The notes under the pieces: generated by a model
What the model was told of the DNA's origin: nothing
What the model saw: the letters and a program-made list of their open reading frames with translations, nothing else
The model's database searches: none
Position numbers and translations under genes: made by a program
Shown here: positions 36,400 through 45,292 of the stretch, in pieces
Layout: each line of letters begins with the position of its first letter
How positions within the stretch are numbered: position 1 is the stretch's first letter
Virus record (IMG/VR): IMGVR_UViG_3300035670_007294
Coordinates: 1-54,258 of that record
DNA: 54,258 bases
From: a virus
Reading direction: 5' to 3' (one strand)

Positions 36400-37749
36400 C
36401 TATTTTGATACTCTTTTTGATATCCTATCCCACACGCTTTCATGTTCAACAGTATTATCATCATTAGTATCAATATTTATAGCCATACTACTAAATGTTG
36501 TTTTTTCATCAATTTTATTGCTTTTACTTTGTAATATTTTATCACATGCAAAAGATTTTATATCTCGTTCAAAAACATCAACATTTTCATAATCTTTTGA
36601 TTTTTCTTTCCATTGTTCAATATCATTTTTATTTAAAACATTAGATAGATTTGAAAATACTTTATTAATTTGCTCATCTTTTTCTTTAACCACAATGTTT
36701 TGTTTAAAAAGTTTTAATTCTTCAATTTCATTTGTAAGCTTAGCATTAACAGCCATTAATTCATCTAATTTAGAATTCATATCTAATATTTGATTATCTC
36801 TTTTCTCAATTTCTAATGAAAAATCTTTATTATTTTCTTCTGGTTTAGAATATTTACCTTTACATCCTTCATCTTCTATGCTTAATGGGTCAGTTTCTTC
36901 TAATGGTTCAATTTCAATTTTAATTTCTACAAAGGGTTCTTCTTTAATTGGCTCTTCTACAACAATTTCTTCTCCATCTTTAGCCATTTCCTCTGTATTT
37001 TTAGCCATTTCTTCTCCACATTTAGCCATTTCTTCTGTACATTTAACCATTTCTTCTCCATCTTTAGCCATTTCATCAATTTGTAAATCTTCAATTTTAG
37101 CTTCGACTACTACATCTTTTAATTCAACATTTTTTATATCAGACATTAACTTAACCTCCTTATCTTTATTCTTTTCTTCAACAAATACAACCCATTGCTC
37201 ATATAATGTTTTAATATCATTATCTTTACTAAAATCAATAATTCTAGCAACTGTATTATGCATACCTGTTTCATATTTATCTCCAAGTAAACAAATAGCT
37301 AAATAAGCATATTTATCTATTTGAATCATGCCATCATCACGTTTATGTTCACTCAAAACTTGAATTTCCATACTGACTTTTTTTATATCATCTCGCTGAA
37401 AAATGGCAAGCGTATTACTGCTATAATATTTCCATATAATAGCATCAACTACTAAATAATTCATATCATTAATAACTTCATAATGTAGATTGTTTCCTGT
37501 TTCAGGTATAAATCCTATAGCCACCGTATCATTTTCATGTTCTTCAAAATCTGAGCCTTGTCTATTAAGCTTCATTATAATAGGTTTATTAATTATAGTC
37601 TGTTCAGCTTCTTTCATGCTTTCAAATGATATATATGATTTATTTTTATTATATAAGTCATGACATACATAAATTTTTAATCTTGCAAATTGACTATTGT
37701 TTATTTCTTCTAGTTCATATTTATCAATGCTAAAAGATAATTGTTTCAC
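36400..37749 (-). CDS. Prohead protease-like protein fused to scaffold
   Basis: 449 aa. Residues ~1-190 resemble a prohead protease-type domain (LSFSIDKYELEEINNSQFARLKIYV, INKPIIMKLNRQG, AIGFIPETG, VSMEIQV), though a clear Ser/His/Asp set was not pinned down. The rest is a very acidic scaffold-like part: five heptads of EMAKxxE type at ~227-261, then a coiled coil (RDNQILDMNSKLDELMAVNAKL). A fusion of protease and scaffold is common in siphophages. The start is GTG 37749 behind GAGGGGGTGGTGA; no usable ATG is nearby. Confidence 0.65.
   Translation of the reverse strand: MKQLSFSIDKYELEEINNSQFARLKIYVCHDLYNKNKSYISFESMKEAEQTIINKPIIMKLNRQGSDFEEHENDTVAIGFIPETGNNLHYEVINDMNYLVVDAIIWKYYSSNTLAIFQRDDIKKVSMEIQVLSEHKRDDGMIQIDKYAYLAICLLGDKYETGMHNTVARIIDFSKDNDIKTLYEQWVVFVEEKNKDKEVKLMSDIKNVELKDVVVEAKIEDLQIDEMAKDGEEMVKCTEEMAKCGEEMAKNTEEMAKDGEEIVVEEPIKEEPFVEIKIEIEPLEETDPLSIEDEGCKGKYSKPEENNKDFSLEIEKRDNQILDMNSKLDELMAVNAKLTNEIEELKLFKQNIVVKEKDEQINKVFSNLSNVLNKNDIEQWKEKSKDYENVDVFERDIKSFACDKILQSKSNKIDEKTTFSSMAINIDTNDDNTVEHESVWDRISKRVSK
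36969..37073 (-). repeat. Five 21-bp tandem repeats in scaffold region
   Basis: Encodes five heptads EMAKDGE, EMVKCTE, EMAKCGE, EMAKNTE, EMAKDGE. The DNA units are near-identical (consensus reads CATTTCTTCTCCA...TTAGC on plus), suggesting recent expansion by slippage or recombination. Confidence 0.85.
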
Positions 37750-37782
37750 TCCATCACCACCCCCTCAAAATAAAGTATAATA

Positions 37783-38010
37783 TTATTTATATAAAAATGT
37801 ATTATTTTTTTTATTATTACTCCATTCATTTAATGCTTTATCTAAATCTGGACTTCTAAAAAATACCCAAGTAAATTTATTATCTTTATTTAATATTTTA
37901 TTTATATACTGTATTTTATATATTTCCGTTAAAAACTTTAATAGATTTGGACTCTTACAATAAAATACTTCTTCTTTATTAAAAGCTACTTCATGATTTC
38001 TTATAAACAT
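37783..38010 (-). CDS. Small protein between portal and protease, 75 aa
   Basis: Not recognised with certainty. The sequence (EVFYCKSPNLLKFLTEIYKIQYI ... FTWVFFRSPDLDKALNEW) has the look of small phage proteins in which a strand-helix unit is repeated, as in DUF5659-type proteins. The start is ATG 38010. Overlaps no neighbour. Confidence 0.55.
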   Translation of the reverse strand: MFIRNHEVAFNKEEVFYCKSPNLLKFLTEIYKIQYINKILNKDNKFTWVFFRSPDLDKALNEWSNNKKNNTFLYK

Positions 38011-38034
38011 TTCTACTTCACACCCATTCTTAAA

Positions 38035-39669
38035 CTATTCTGTTGCTTGATTATCTCTTGTTGCCATACCTGAATCATCTAATTCATCAATATTCTTTTT
38101 TTCTCTACCTACCTTACTTTCTTCTAAATCTTTTGTAGATGTTTGGAATGCTGATTGTATTGGTTTTAATTTTTCAGGGTATCCTTTTGCATTTGATGAT
38201 GCTACTAATCTTTGTAATTGTCTAGCATTTAATCCTATAGAGGATGCTAATAAATCCATTGAAACTATTCCAATACTTGCCATCTTATGAGCATTTTCTA
38301 TTCTTTCTTTTTTATCAAATATTGTTCCTGTAAATTTAATATCAAACTTATACTTAGATGATATATGTTTTTTAATTACTAATCCCATTATTCCTTCTGC
38401 TATAGAATACATGTGAGTTACAAAGGCTTCATCTACTTTTTGTGCATTTAATGTAGTAGATTGATTAGGTTTATCATTTAATGTAGTAGTTTGTGAACTA
38501 CCTGTACTTTTATAAAAATTATCTAATGCAGTTTCAGCTAGATTTTTATTACTATTACCTTTGTCAAATGTAAAAGATTTAACTTCATCAAATGGCATTA
38601 CTTTAAAATCTACACCATCTTGCATATTACTTTTTATCATTGCTGCAAATTTTGCTACTGTTGATGCAGATATTGCAAAATCATCTGCTTTGTTTCCACT
38701 TCTATTATCTTTATTCCTAGGTATTGTTGCAATTAATAAATTATAAGCATCTAATTGAGATTGTGTTTTCTGTAAATCCTTAGATTGTGCAATATTTATT
38801 GTATCTAAAAATAATCCTAGCATTGGTGGAGTTAATCCTGCAAATAAATTATTGAATTTAAATGTGAAAGCTTTTGTAGAATCTAATTTCCTCCAATAAA
38901 ACCATCTTCCATTTTTAGTTTCTATAATTGCATTATTAGTACGTCTATCACCTTTACTTTTATCATAATTTAACATTTCCATATAGTAATCAGTAAATTC
39001 AGGTGGATATAAATCTAATCTTGTTCCTGCTCTAAAGAAATAACTCATATCAAAAGCAAATTCATAACTTACTTCATTTTTAGATACTATCATACAATAG
39101 TCACTTGGTAATTCTTGAAATGTATATCCATTTTCACTTTCTCTAAGATAATAAAATTTTGTATCTTCTAACATTGCACCTTCCATCATTTCTAAAAACA
39201 TCTTTTTAATATTAAATGATTCCATAAAATCATACACTTTATTTTCATATTTTATAAAAGATGGAGTAGTTAATTCTTTCTCTTCTACTTGTGGAATAAT
39301 CATATAATCCCATGTCAATATTGTAGAATAATATTTTATCAATCTTTTTATTGGCATCATTACATTATATAAATATTGAGATAATTGCCTTAATACTTTT
39401 TCATTCATCTTTGGATTTTGAATTAGTTTTTGAACTGTTTCGTAATCTTTAAACATTGGATTCATATTTAAATCTTTTGTTACTTGATTCTGCAACATAG
39501 GATGATATGTTAAAGGACTATGCATCATTCCCATTAGCTCTTGTGCAAAATTATTAACATAATTTACATCTATCTCTGAAAATTGAGCTTTTACATTCTC
39601 TAATTCCTCTATCTCTTTTTGTTCTTGTTCTTGTATATTATCTATAGGTTTTACTTTCTTCTTCGGCAA
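38035..39669 (-). CDS. Portal protein
   Basis: 544 aa. Follows terminase and precedes the protease, with a portal-like plan: a helical N-terminus (LYNVMMPIKRLIKYYSTILTWDY), beta-rich wing (ENGYTFQELPSDYCMIVSK), the crown/stem region (YNLLIATIPRN, GNSNKNLAETALDNFYKSTGSS) and a C-terminal helix. Forms the dodecameric channel for DNA entry. The start is TTG 39669 with AGAAAGGTGGTGAT upstream, a nearly full anti-SD match. A Gln/Glu-rich N-terminal tail is present. Confidence 0.85.
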   Translation of the reverse strand: MPKKKVKPIDNIQEQEQKEIEELENVKAQFSEIDVNYVNNFAQELMGMMHSPLTYHPMLQNQVTKDLNMNPMFKDYETVQKLIQNPKMNEKVLRQLSQYLYNVMMPIKRLIKYYSTILTWDYMIIPQVEEKELTTPSFIKYENKVYDFMESFNIKKMFLEMMEGAMLEDTKFYYLRESENGYTFQELPSDYCMIVSKNEVSYEFAFDMSYFFRAGTRLDLYPPEFTDYYMEMLNYDKSKGDRRTNNAIIETKNGRWFYWRKLDSTKAFTFKFNNLFAGLTPPMLGLFLDTINIAQSKDLQKTQSQLDAYNLLIATIPRNKDNRSGNKADDFAISASTVAKFAAMIKSNMQDGVDFKVMPFDEVKSFTFDKGNSNKNLAETALDNFYKSTGSSQTTTLNDKPNQSTTLNAQKVDEAFVTHMYSIAEGIMGLVIKKHISSKYKFDIKFTGTIFDKKERIENAHKMASIGIVSMDLLASSIGLNARQLQRLVASSNAKGYPEKLKPIQSAFQTSTKDLEESKVGREKKNIDELDDSGMATRDNQATE

Positions 39670-39716
39670 AGTTAAATCACCACCTTTCTTACTAATTACT
39701 ATATTAATAAATTTAA

Positions 39717-41435
39717 TTATAAAATTAAATAATCAAATATTGTACTATCATCATTATTATTTTGGATAACATCTTCAAATTTACTTATGTACCATACAAC
39801 ATATGCTAAAGCTGAATATCTGTCTTTATTTAATCTCTTTACTACACTCTCTACTGAATACTTACCACTACTTAATTGTTTCATTTTTAAATTTGCTATT
39901 TCTTCAATTAAAAAATCTGTATTTATATATGGTAATTTTGTTAATGTCAAATTATTATCAGTCATATCAAAATCACTATGAGATTTTTTTTCTAATAAAC
40001 GTAATTTACCACCTTCTATTGAGTCTATAAAAGATATTATAATATCACTATTTGCTGATTGTGGTTTTAAATCAAATACTACTCTTTCAGCATTATCATA
40101 TTCAGGTTCTTGCTCTGTATTTATAGTATCAAAACAAGGTAATATATCTCCTGTTACAGGGTCTGTATTTTCTTCTAATAATTTATCTAGAAGACCAGCA
40201 CCTAGACCATTTGTATCAATAGTTAAAACCTTAACATTATATAATTTTTGTAATTTTTTTACTTCAACAGCTTGTGCATTAAAATTTAATGTATTTGATA
40301 TGTTTACCAAATTAACTAAATCTATATTTTTTATTCTACCATTTTTATGTCTTTTTATTTTTGCAATAGCAACACTTGTTTGATTATTACTTTTATCAGC
40401 ACTTCTTGCTACGTCAACTCCCATAAAATATTCAGATATTCCATCTCCTTTTAATTCTGCATTCCTTAACACTCTTACAGACATTAACCGATTTATATCT
40501 ACCAATTGATTATCTGTATTTCCAACCCACTGGCTACAATAATTTTGTGCAAAAAATATTGGAGATAAAGAATCTTTTTTAGCTAATATTTGAGATTTTG
40601 TTTCTCCTCTTCCCATATAACATGCTAATTGCCAACTACTTCCTAATACTATCTTACCTTTTAAGTCTGCCATTTCATCTACCATTTTTATATTCCTTAC
40701 AAATTCACTACTTCCACGGAATCCACTGGTTGTTAAGAAACATATTTGTCCATTTAATTCTTCAGGATTCACTGTTGCTAATCTTCCTATTGTTCTTCTA
40801 GGAATATTAACCACAGGTTCAAGTACGTCTTGAAATAACTCATCGTTTAGAAGATTACTTTCTTCTACCATCAAACGCTTACGTCTAGCCCCTTTCGTTG
40901 ACTGGTGATTGGCTAAAATATTTATTATACCACCAGAAGTAAATCTTACATCTACCATATCTTTTGTAAACATTTCTTTTACTATTTCATCTTTTAATAA
41001 AGGATAAAATCTTAATAATTCTCTATGTTTTTCCTCTACTAATTTTGATGCATTTTCTCTTGTTTGTGCCGTCATAGATAACTCAATGTCAGGATAAAAA
41101 ATTGCAGTATGGTATAAAACCATAACTTCTTTTAAAGTTTTTCCGTATCCTCTTGGAAATACCCCATATAAAGATATAAATCTAGCCATACTTCTCATAA
41201 AAATCCTTTGGTCAATACCTAATCTTATACCTCCCATTTCAGGTGTTATAAAATCATACCATAAATCTGGATTCCATCTAAAATAACTTACTAAGTCACT
41301 ATATTTATCAAGATTTTCTATAAAAGAATCATTTTGATTATTTGATGTTCTATTTCCCATAGATGTACTACTTTTATTTTTATTATTTAATGTAACATTT
41401 TTAAATTTTGGGAAATTAACATGATTTTTACTCAT
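39717..41435 (-). CDS. terL: Terminase large subunit
   Basis: Packaging ATPase and nuclease. Walker A is FPRGYGKT (residues 101-108 counted from the in-frame TTG at 41459; 8 fewer from this start) and Walker B RLMVEESNLL (195-204). A coupling-type motif lies in FLTTSGF. The RNase H-like nuclease begins at YFMGVDVARSADKSN, with further acids in TIDTNGLG and in the C-terminal part. About 572 aa, normal for the family. The start is ATG 41435, 8 nt after AAAGG; it overlaps the stop of the small-subunit candidate. Confidence 0.9.
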   Translation of the reverse strand: MSKNHVNFPKFKNVTLNNKNKSSTSMGNRTSNNQNDSFIENLDKYSDLVSYFRWNPDLWYDFITPEMGGIRLGIDQRIFMRSMARFISLYGVFPRGYGKTLKEVMVLYHTAIFYPDIELSMTAQTRENASKLVEEKHRELLRFYPLLKDEIVKEMFTKDMVDVRFTSGGIINILANHQSTKGARRKRLMVEESNLLNDELFQDVLEPVVNIPRRTIGRLATVNPEELNGQICFLTTSGFRGSSEFVRNIKMVDEMADLKGKIVLGSSWQLACYMGRGETKSQILAKKDSLSPIFFAQNYCSQWVGNTDNQLVDINRLMSVRVLRNAELKGDGISEYFMGVDVARSADKSNNQTSVAIAKIKRHKNGRIKNIDLVNLVNISNTLNFNAQAVEVKKLQKLYNVKVLTIDTNGLGAGLLDKLLEENTDPVTGDILPCFDTINTEQEPEYDNAERVVFDLKPQSANSDIIISFIDSIEGGKLRLLEKKSHSDFDMTDNNLTLTKLPYINTDFLIEEIANLKMKQLSSGKYSVESVVKRLNKDRYSALAYVVWYISKFEDVIQNNNDDSTIFDYLIL

Positions 41436-42495
41436 CATTATCACCTTTAATGTCTTCAATATCTTCTACATCATTATTTATGTCATCATTGTCATCATCA
41501 AACATACTGTTCTTATTAGAAATATCAAATCTATTTTTATATTCTTTCTTTCGTTCCTCATAAAATGCCCATATATCTTTATATTTAGCAGGAGGTAATC
41601 CTTTTAAATCTCTTATATAATTAATATAGCATAGTAAAACAAAATCAGGTAAATCTTGTGGAGACTCTTTAAATTTAGGAAGGATAGGGATAATATCTTC
41701 TGCTTGTTCTACAGCTCGTACTAATTGTCCAAAATTAGATAATCCATCTTGTAAATCTGATGCTGATAATTGAGACGGGTTTATTTTAGCTGCACTACCT
41801 GCATCTTTTGCTAAACCTCCCCATTTCTTAGCATCTTCAACATCATTTGCAGATGTAGCTAATTCCTCTTTGACACTATACCTAATATATTTTAACAATG
41901 CTTCTGTATGCATAGCAGTTTTCTCAAGATAATGATTTTTTAACATTTTATATTTTCTTTCAAATCCTTCATACTCTTCAATCTTATATCCTGCTCCCCA
42001 TTTTTCAATGATACTATTTGTTAACTCAAACTTCTCAACAGGATTATAAAATTCATTATACTTTAATTCTTTTACTTCTGATGATGATTCAAATATAGAA
42101 TCTTTCCATAATAACATCCTATTTTGAGTTAAACATAAATTCTTCATATAACTTCCAAAAGGGTCAACTCCAGATTTTAAAGATGAATTCCATAAGTCTT
42201 GTAAAAATGGTCTATCCATTAATTTTAATGTAATCTTTACTCTATCGATAGAAACTTGACCTGTTTGACTAGATATCATTTTTTTTATACAATCTTTACA
42301 ATAATGTATTAATCCAGTCTTAGACATTGGATTATAACTCTTATAAAATTTAATTTTATCCTTTTCAATTGAACACTCTAAACATTCAAAAAGTTCTTTA
42401 CTTTGTTGAACATCTGTGTTACTATTGATATTGTCATTAGCTTTAGTTTTATTTTTTACTTTGCCCTTAGATTTACTAATAACTTTTTTTGGCAT
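41428..42495 (-). CDS. Probable terminase small subunit with zinc ribbon
   Basis: 355 aa, immediately upstream of and overlapping terL. A basic N-terminus (MPKKVISKSKGKVKNKTK) is followed by a CxxC ... CxxC zinc ribbon (FECLECSIEKDKI and HYCKDCIKK), then helices, and an Asp-rich C-terminus. Terminase small subunits bind pac/cos DNA; the zinc-ribbon type occurs in several Gram-positive phages. Longer than most small subunits. The ATG lies in the 3' arm of a small hairpin (GGCAT/ATGCC), with GGGGTGG upstream. Confidence 0.55.
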   Translation of the reverse strand: MPKKVISKSKGKVKNKTKANDNINSNTDVQQSKELFECLECSIEKDKIKFYKSYNPMSKTGLIHYCKDCIKKMISSQTGQVSIDRVKITLKLMDRPFLQDLWNSSLKSGVDPFGSYMKNLCLTQNRMLLWKDSIFESSSEVKELKYNEFYNPVEKFELTNSIIEKWGAGYKIEEYEGFERKYKMLKNHYLEKTAMHTEALLKYIRYSVKEELATSANDVEDAKKWGGLAKDAGSAAKINPSQLSASDLQDGLSNFGQLVRAVEQAEDIIPILPKFKESPQDLPDFVLLCYINYIRDLKGLPPAKYKDIWAFYEERKKEYKNRFDISNKNSMFDDDNDDINNDVEDIEDIKGDNDE

Positions 42496-42502
42496 AAAAT
42501 GC
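42490..42502 (-). promoter_or_regulatory. Hairpin enclosing the start codon of terminase small subunit
   Basis: On the minus strand GGCAT-TTT-ATGCC is a 5-bp stem with a 3-nt loop; the ATG is in the 3' arm and the 5' arm takes the end of the ribosome site GGGGTGGC. Confidence 0.45.
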
Positions 42503-42519
42503 CACCCCTTTCATTCAAC

Positions 42520-42563
42520 AAAAAAATAGATACATATATTAGTGTTAATATAAGTATCTATTT
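42520..42563 (-). terminator. Terminator or attenuator ahead of terminase operon
   Basis: On the minus strand AAATAGATAC (42563-42554) pairs with GTATCTATTT (42533-42524) and runs into TTTTTTT. It lies between the GIY-YIG gene and the terminase genes, only about 25 bases before the terminase start. Confidence 0.75.
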
Positions 42564-42634
42564 AAAATATAGCATTTTTGTACAATTATTATAACCAAAA
42601 TCTTATTGGTCGCATATCGGCAAGAGACAATTCT

Positions 42635-42934
42635 TTATTTTGCAATACTCATATAAGCTCTTACTTTGCCATTACTATCTTTCATTATATATTTATTATT
42701 AATTTTATTATTCAAATAATTTAATAAATCTTGTGTTGATTCCATCCATTCACCACGAATACCTTTAAAATGGTTATGTATCCATTTTTCATCTATAATA
42801 CTCCCTTTAAAATAACATAATAATATAAGTTTATTGCTATTACCTGTATTTAATTGCTTAACTCTTTTTTCAGGATGTTTAGATATACCTATTTTAATAT
42901 TAATTCCATCTGTTATAGCATATACATATGTCAT
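42635..42934 (-). CDS. GIY-YIG-like (T5orf172/MUG113) protein, 99 aa
   Basis: YVYAITDGINIKIGISKHPEKRVKQLNTGNSNKLILL followed by EKWIHNHFKGIRGEWMES matches the GIY-YIG-like T5orf172/MUG113 domain: Y-x-Y, KIGIS, Arg, the Glu of EKWIH and the final EW. Such small proteins are presumed nucleases; many stand next to packaging genes. Its ATG overlaps the TGA of the upstream gene (ATGA). Could be a freestanding homing nuclease or a packaging accessory nuclease. Confidence 0.75.
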   Translation of the reverse strand: MTYVYAITDGINIKIGISKHPEKRVKQLNTGNSNKLILLCYFKGSIIDEKWIHNHFKGIRGEWMESTQDLLNYLNNKINNKYIMKDSNGKVRAYMSIAK

Positions 42935-43242
42935 TTTTTTAATTTCTTCCTTGATTTTTTATTTGTACTATCTTCTACATCATCATAATCTTCTTCATAA
43001 TAATCTTCTGATTCTTTTATATTATCATAACTAACACAATCATTTACAAATCCTATTTTACGTTGATTTAATTCGGTGTCATACTTTTTTCTAAATTCTT
43101 CTTGAGCAGACTTAATATCTAAAGCATATTTATTAGTTGCCTTTGCTATTAAATGATTAAATAATTCTGTTAAATTATCTAATATAGGAACTAAAAATCT
43201 AAATATACCTAATGTTGCAATTGCAATTATTAAATAATTCAT
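42931..43242 (-). CDS. Small membrane-anchored charged protein, 103 aa
   Basis: An N-terminal membrane segment (MNYLIIAIATLGIFRFLVPIL) precedes a helical part, a highly acidic stretch (YYEEDYDDVED) and a Lys/Arg-rich end. No family recognised. Coupled to the GIY-YIG gene by an ATGA overlap. GGATGGTG precedes the ATG. Confidence 0.6.
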   Translation of the reverse strand: MNYLIIAIATLGIFRFLVPILDNLTELFNHLIAKATNKYALDIKSAQEEFRKKYDTELNQRKIGFVNDCVSYDNIKESEDYYEEDYDDVEDSTNKKSRKKLKK

Positions 43243-43260
43243 ATCGACACCATCCTATTA

Positions 43261-44472
43261 TTAAAATATTACATCATTTGTATATTTCTTACCTATTCCT
43301 TTATGTACAGTAAACATTTTAGCTCCTGCCTTAGATGTTTTACGTATCCCTTTAGAAAATACATTTAATCCCATAATAGACCTAAGTTGTATAAATTCTT
43401 TATGTAAAGATAAATCCATTTCTTTATTACTATGTAAATGACCTGCTATATAATAATTAACTTTTATATTATATGTATCCTCATACCCTGATACCGTTGT
43501 CTCAGGTTTACTATCATTTTGACCATGATTTGTTAAAAAATTAAATCCATGTATAGTAAACAGATTTAATCCGTCTATATTTTTATTAATAATTATGTTC
43601 TGATTATCTTTAAAAGCTTTATATATTACTCTTGAATATATTTTTTCTAAATTTTCTCCTTCTGTATCACCTTTTTTACCACCTAGCAATCGCAAATCTG
43701 AATGGTTTCCTTCTGATGTATAGAAATTAATATAAAATCCTCTCATACTTAAATCATTCAACCATTCTTCTATAAAATCAGCATAGTCTAATATAGCATC
43801 TACTATATTGTGTTTTAATGACTTTAATTGATTAACGTGTATTAAACCTGATACAACATCTCCCATATCGCAAATATATAATTCTTTTATATTATGTAAT
43901 AATGCAAAATCAATAACTTCATCTCTTAATTTTATCATTCTTTCTTTAAATATTTCTATATTATATTCATTTAAAATATCATTATTTAAACCTTCTATTT
44001 TAAAATTTTCATCATAATGAGCATCTGCAAAAGCAATTACAAGTTTAACATCATTATTATTAATTTTTATTGGATTAGGAATAATCCTGACTTTTCTACT
44101 CATTAATTTATTTGATGCTTCATCTATTCTTTCATAAAATAACTCAGTTCTTGATTCTGAACGTAACCATGCATTATATTCATTCTTTTCATCTCTTAGT
44201 TTTTGTCTTTCCTTATAAACTTCTCTTTTTACTTCTTGTATTTTTTTAATCAAATCATTTGTTATATTATTTTCTATTTCATTATTTATATGTGGTATTA
44301 ATTGTCTAATCCCATAATATCTTTTTCTGGCTTCACAACTTGATAGCTCTACATCAAATGCTAATTTAAATAATTCAACATAGTCTATATCATATATCCC
44401 ATCATTCTTACCATTAACTAATCTAATTATATAATTTAATTCTGATTCTCCTTCTTTTCTTTGAAAGTTCAT
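43261..44472 (-). CDS. Calcineurin-like metallophosphoesterase
   Basis: 403 aa. All metal-binding motifs are visible: D150-x-H152 (AFADAHYD), GD at 204-205 (CDMGDVVSG), GNH at 255-257 (SEGNHSD), NHGQND at ~315-320 and GHLHS at 344-348. The N-terminal ~120 residues are a separate Lys/Glu-rich helical region (SSCEARKRYYGI), perhaps DNA binding. May be a nuclease or phosphatase; a late-gene position before terminase suggests DNA processing. Lies behind the HU terminator. TAGAATGGATGTGG precedes the ATG. Confidence 0.8.
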   Translation of the reverse strand: MNFQRKEGESELNYIIRLVNGKNDGIYDIDYVELFKLAFDVELSSCEARKRYYGIRQLIPHINNEIENNITNDLIKKIQEVKREVYKERQKLRDEKNEYNAWLRSESRTELFYERIDEASNKLMSRKVRIIPNPIKINNNDVKLVIAFADAHYDENFKIEGLNNDILNEYNIEIFKERMIKLRDEVIDFALLHNIKELYICDMGDVVSGLIHVNQLKSLKHNIVDAILDYADFIEEWLNDLSMRGFYINFYTSEGNHSDLRLLGGKKGDTEGENLEKIYSRVIYKAFKDNQNIIINKNIDGLNLFTIHGFNFLTNHGQNDSKPETTVSGYEDTYNIKVNYYIAGHLHSNKEMDLSLHKEFIQLRSIMGLNVFSKGIRKTSKAGAKMFTVHKGIGKKYTNDVIF

Positions 44473-44532
44473 AAAACCACATCCATTCTACATATTATTT
44501 ATATCATTTATATCATTTTATTTTTAATTTAT

Positions 44533-44569
44533 AAAAAAGCATATACTTAAAATATAGTATATGCTTTTT
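44533..44569. terminator. Terminator after HU gene
   Basis: AGCATATACT (44538-44547) and AGTATATGCT (44556-44565) form a 10-bp stem with an 8-nt loop, flanked by A6 and T5. Symmetric, so bidirectional in principle. Confidence 0.85.
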
Positions 44570-44607
44570 CATTATATGTTATTTTGTTTTTACTTATGTT
44601 TTAGGAA

Positions 44608-44889
44608 TTAAAGCTTAACTGAATTTTTTACGTTAGATGATAACTTTGCAGTTACTTTTCTACTTGCTTTAACATCAACTGTTTCACCTGTTTTTGGATT
44701 ACGTGCTTTCTTTGCAGGTGTATCTTGTACTTCAAATTTAACAAAGTTTGGAAGTACTACAGTATTTCCTTCTGCAATTTCAGCTTTAACTGCTTCTACA
44801 ACAGTTTCAATCATTTCTCTTGCTGACTTCTTTGATACTTCATATTTTTCTGCCATCTTTGCTACTAATTCATCTTTTCTAATTTCCAT
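44608..44889 (-). CDS. HU-family histone-like DNA-binding protein
   Basis: 93 aa, full length. The helical dimer body (MEIRKDELVAKMAEKYEVSKKSAREMIE) is followed by the beta-arm ARNPKTGETVDVKASRKV and the closing AKLSSNVKNSV helix. Bends DNA nonspecifically; phage HUs (YonN of SPbeta, TF1 of SPO1) act in transcription and packaging. A shorter DNA arm linker is seen (VQDTPAKKARNP). Cotranscribed with the 64-aa gene from the promoter at 45293-45321 and ended by its own terminator. Confidence 0.95.
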   Translation of the reverse strand: MEIRKDELVAKMAEKYEVSKKSAREMIETVVEAVKAEIAEGNTVVLPNFVKFEVQDTPAKKARNPKTGETVDVKASRKVTAKLSSNVKNSVKL

Positions 44890-44948
44890 AATTTCTTTTC
44901 CTTCTTTCTAATTATTATTTTATTTTTATTACTTATAATATACAAATA

Positions 44949-45143
44949 CTACTCTTCATCAGGAGTATTTGATACTGCTACATTAATCTTTACTATTTCT
45001 CCATCAAAATCACTTAATAATTCTGATAAAGGTTTTACCCCAAGTTCATCAAACTCTACTTCCATATTATGTAAGTTTAAAATACCTGTTAGTGCTAAAC
45101 TAACTTTCTTAACTATTTCTTTTGATTTAGCTTTTTTTGCCAA
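44949..45143 (-). CDS. Small acidic protein cotranscribed with HU, 64 aa
   Basis: Begins with a Lys-rich segment (AKKAKSKEIVKKVSLAL) and ends acidic (FDGEIVKINVAVSNTPDEE). No family recognised. The start is TTG 45143 behind TAGAAGGGTGG; ATG codons further up in frame have no ribosome site. First gene after the promoter with the structured leader. Confidence 0.6.
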   Translation of the reverse strand: MAKKAKSKEIVKKVSLALTGILNLHNMEVEFDELGVKPLSELLSDFDGEIVKINVAVSNTPDEE

Positions 45144-45210
45144 GTGTATTACCACCCTTCTACATATAATGTACTTCTTAAATCTATATATCATATTTAA
45201 TTGTAATTTG

Positions 45211-45284
45211 AGTGATAAATATCGTTTTGAGTTCCATACCCATTGCTATTTATTATAGGGTTGCGAATATTTTTATTTATCACT
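45211..45284 (-). ncRNA. Structured 5' leader RNA (unassigned)
   Basis: The 74-nt element is closed by a perfect 11-bp stem, AGTGATAAATA/TATTTATCACT, and contains an inner ACCC/GGGT pairing and a purine-rich joining segment (GGAACTCAAAACG). From the promoter, transcription should start within a few bases of 45286, so the stem would form the 5' end of the mRNA. I could not assign it to a riboswitch or ribozyme class, and it does not fold as a tRNA. It precedes the 64-aa and HU genes. Confidence 0.55.
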
Positions 45285-45292
45285 ATATTTAT

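Noticed and set aside
28969-44531. Shared ATATAAATAAT element upstream of genes at 28968, 37749 and 44472 as a late promoter
   Set aside because: An 11-base all-AT word is expected several times by chance at this composition, and one copy is within the end of a coding region.
45184-45243. Possible 19-codon upstream reading frame in the HU leader (starts ATGGGTATGG)
   Set aside because: No ribosome site before the ATG, and it lies inside the structured element; kept only as a note.
45211-45284. tRNA gene, because of a 74-nt length and a long closing stem
   Set aside because: No D-arm, anticodon arm or TTCRANY T-loop can be placed on either strand.
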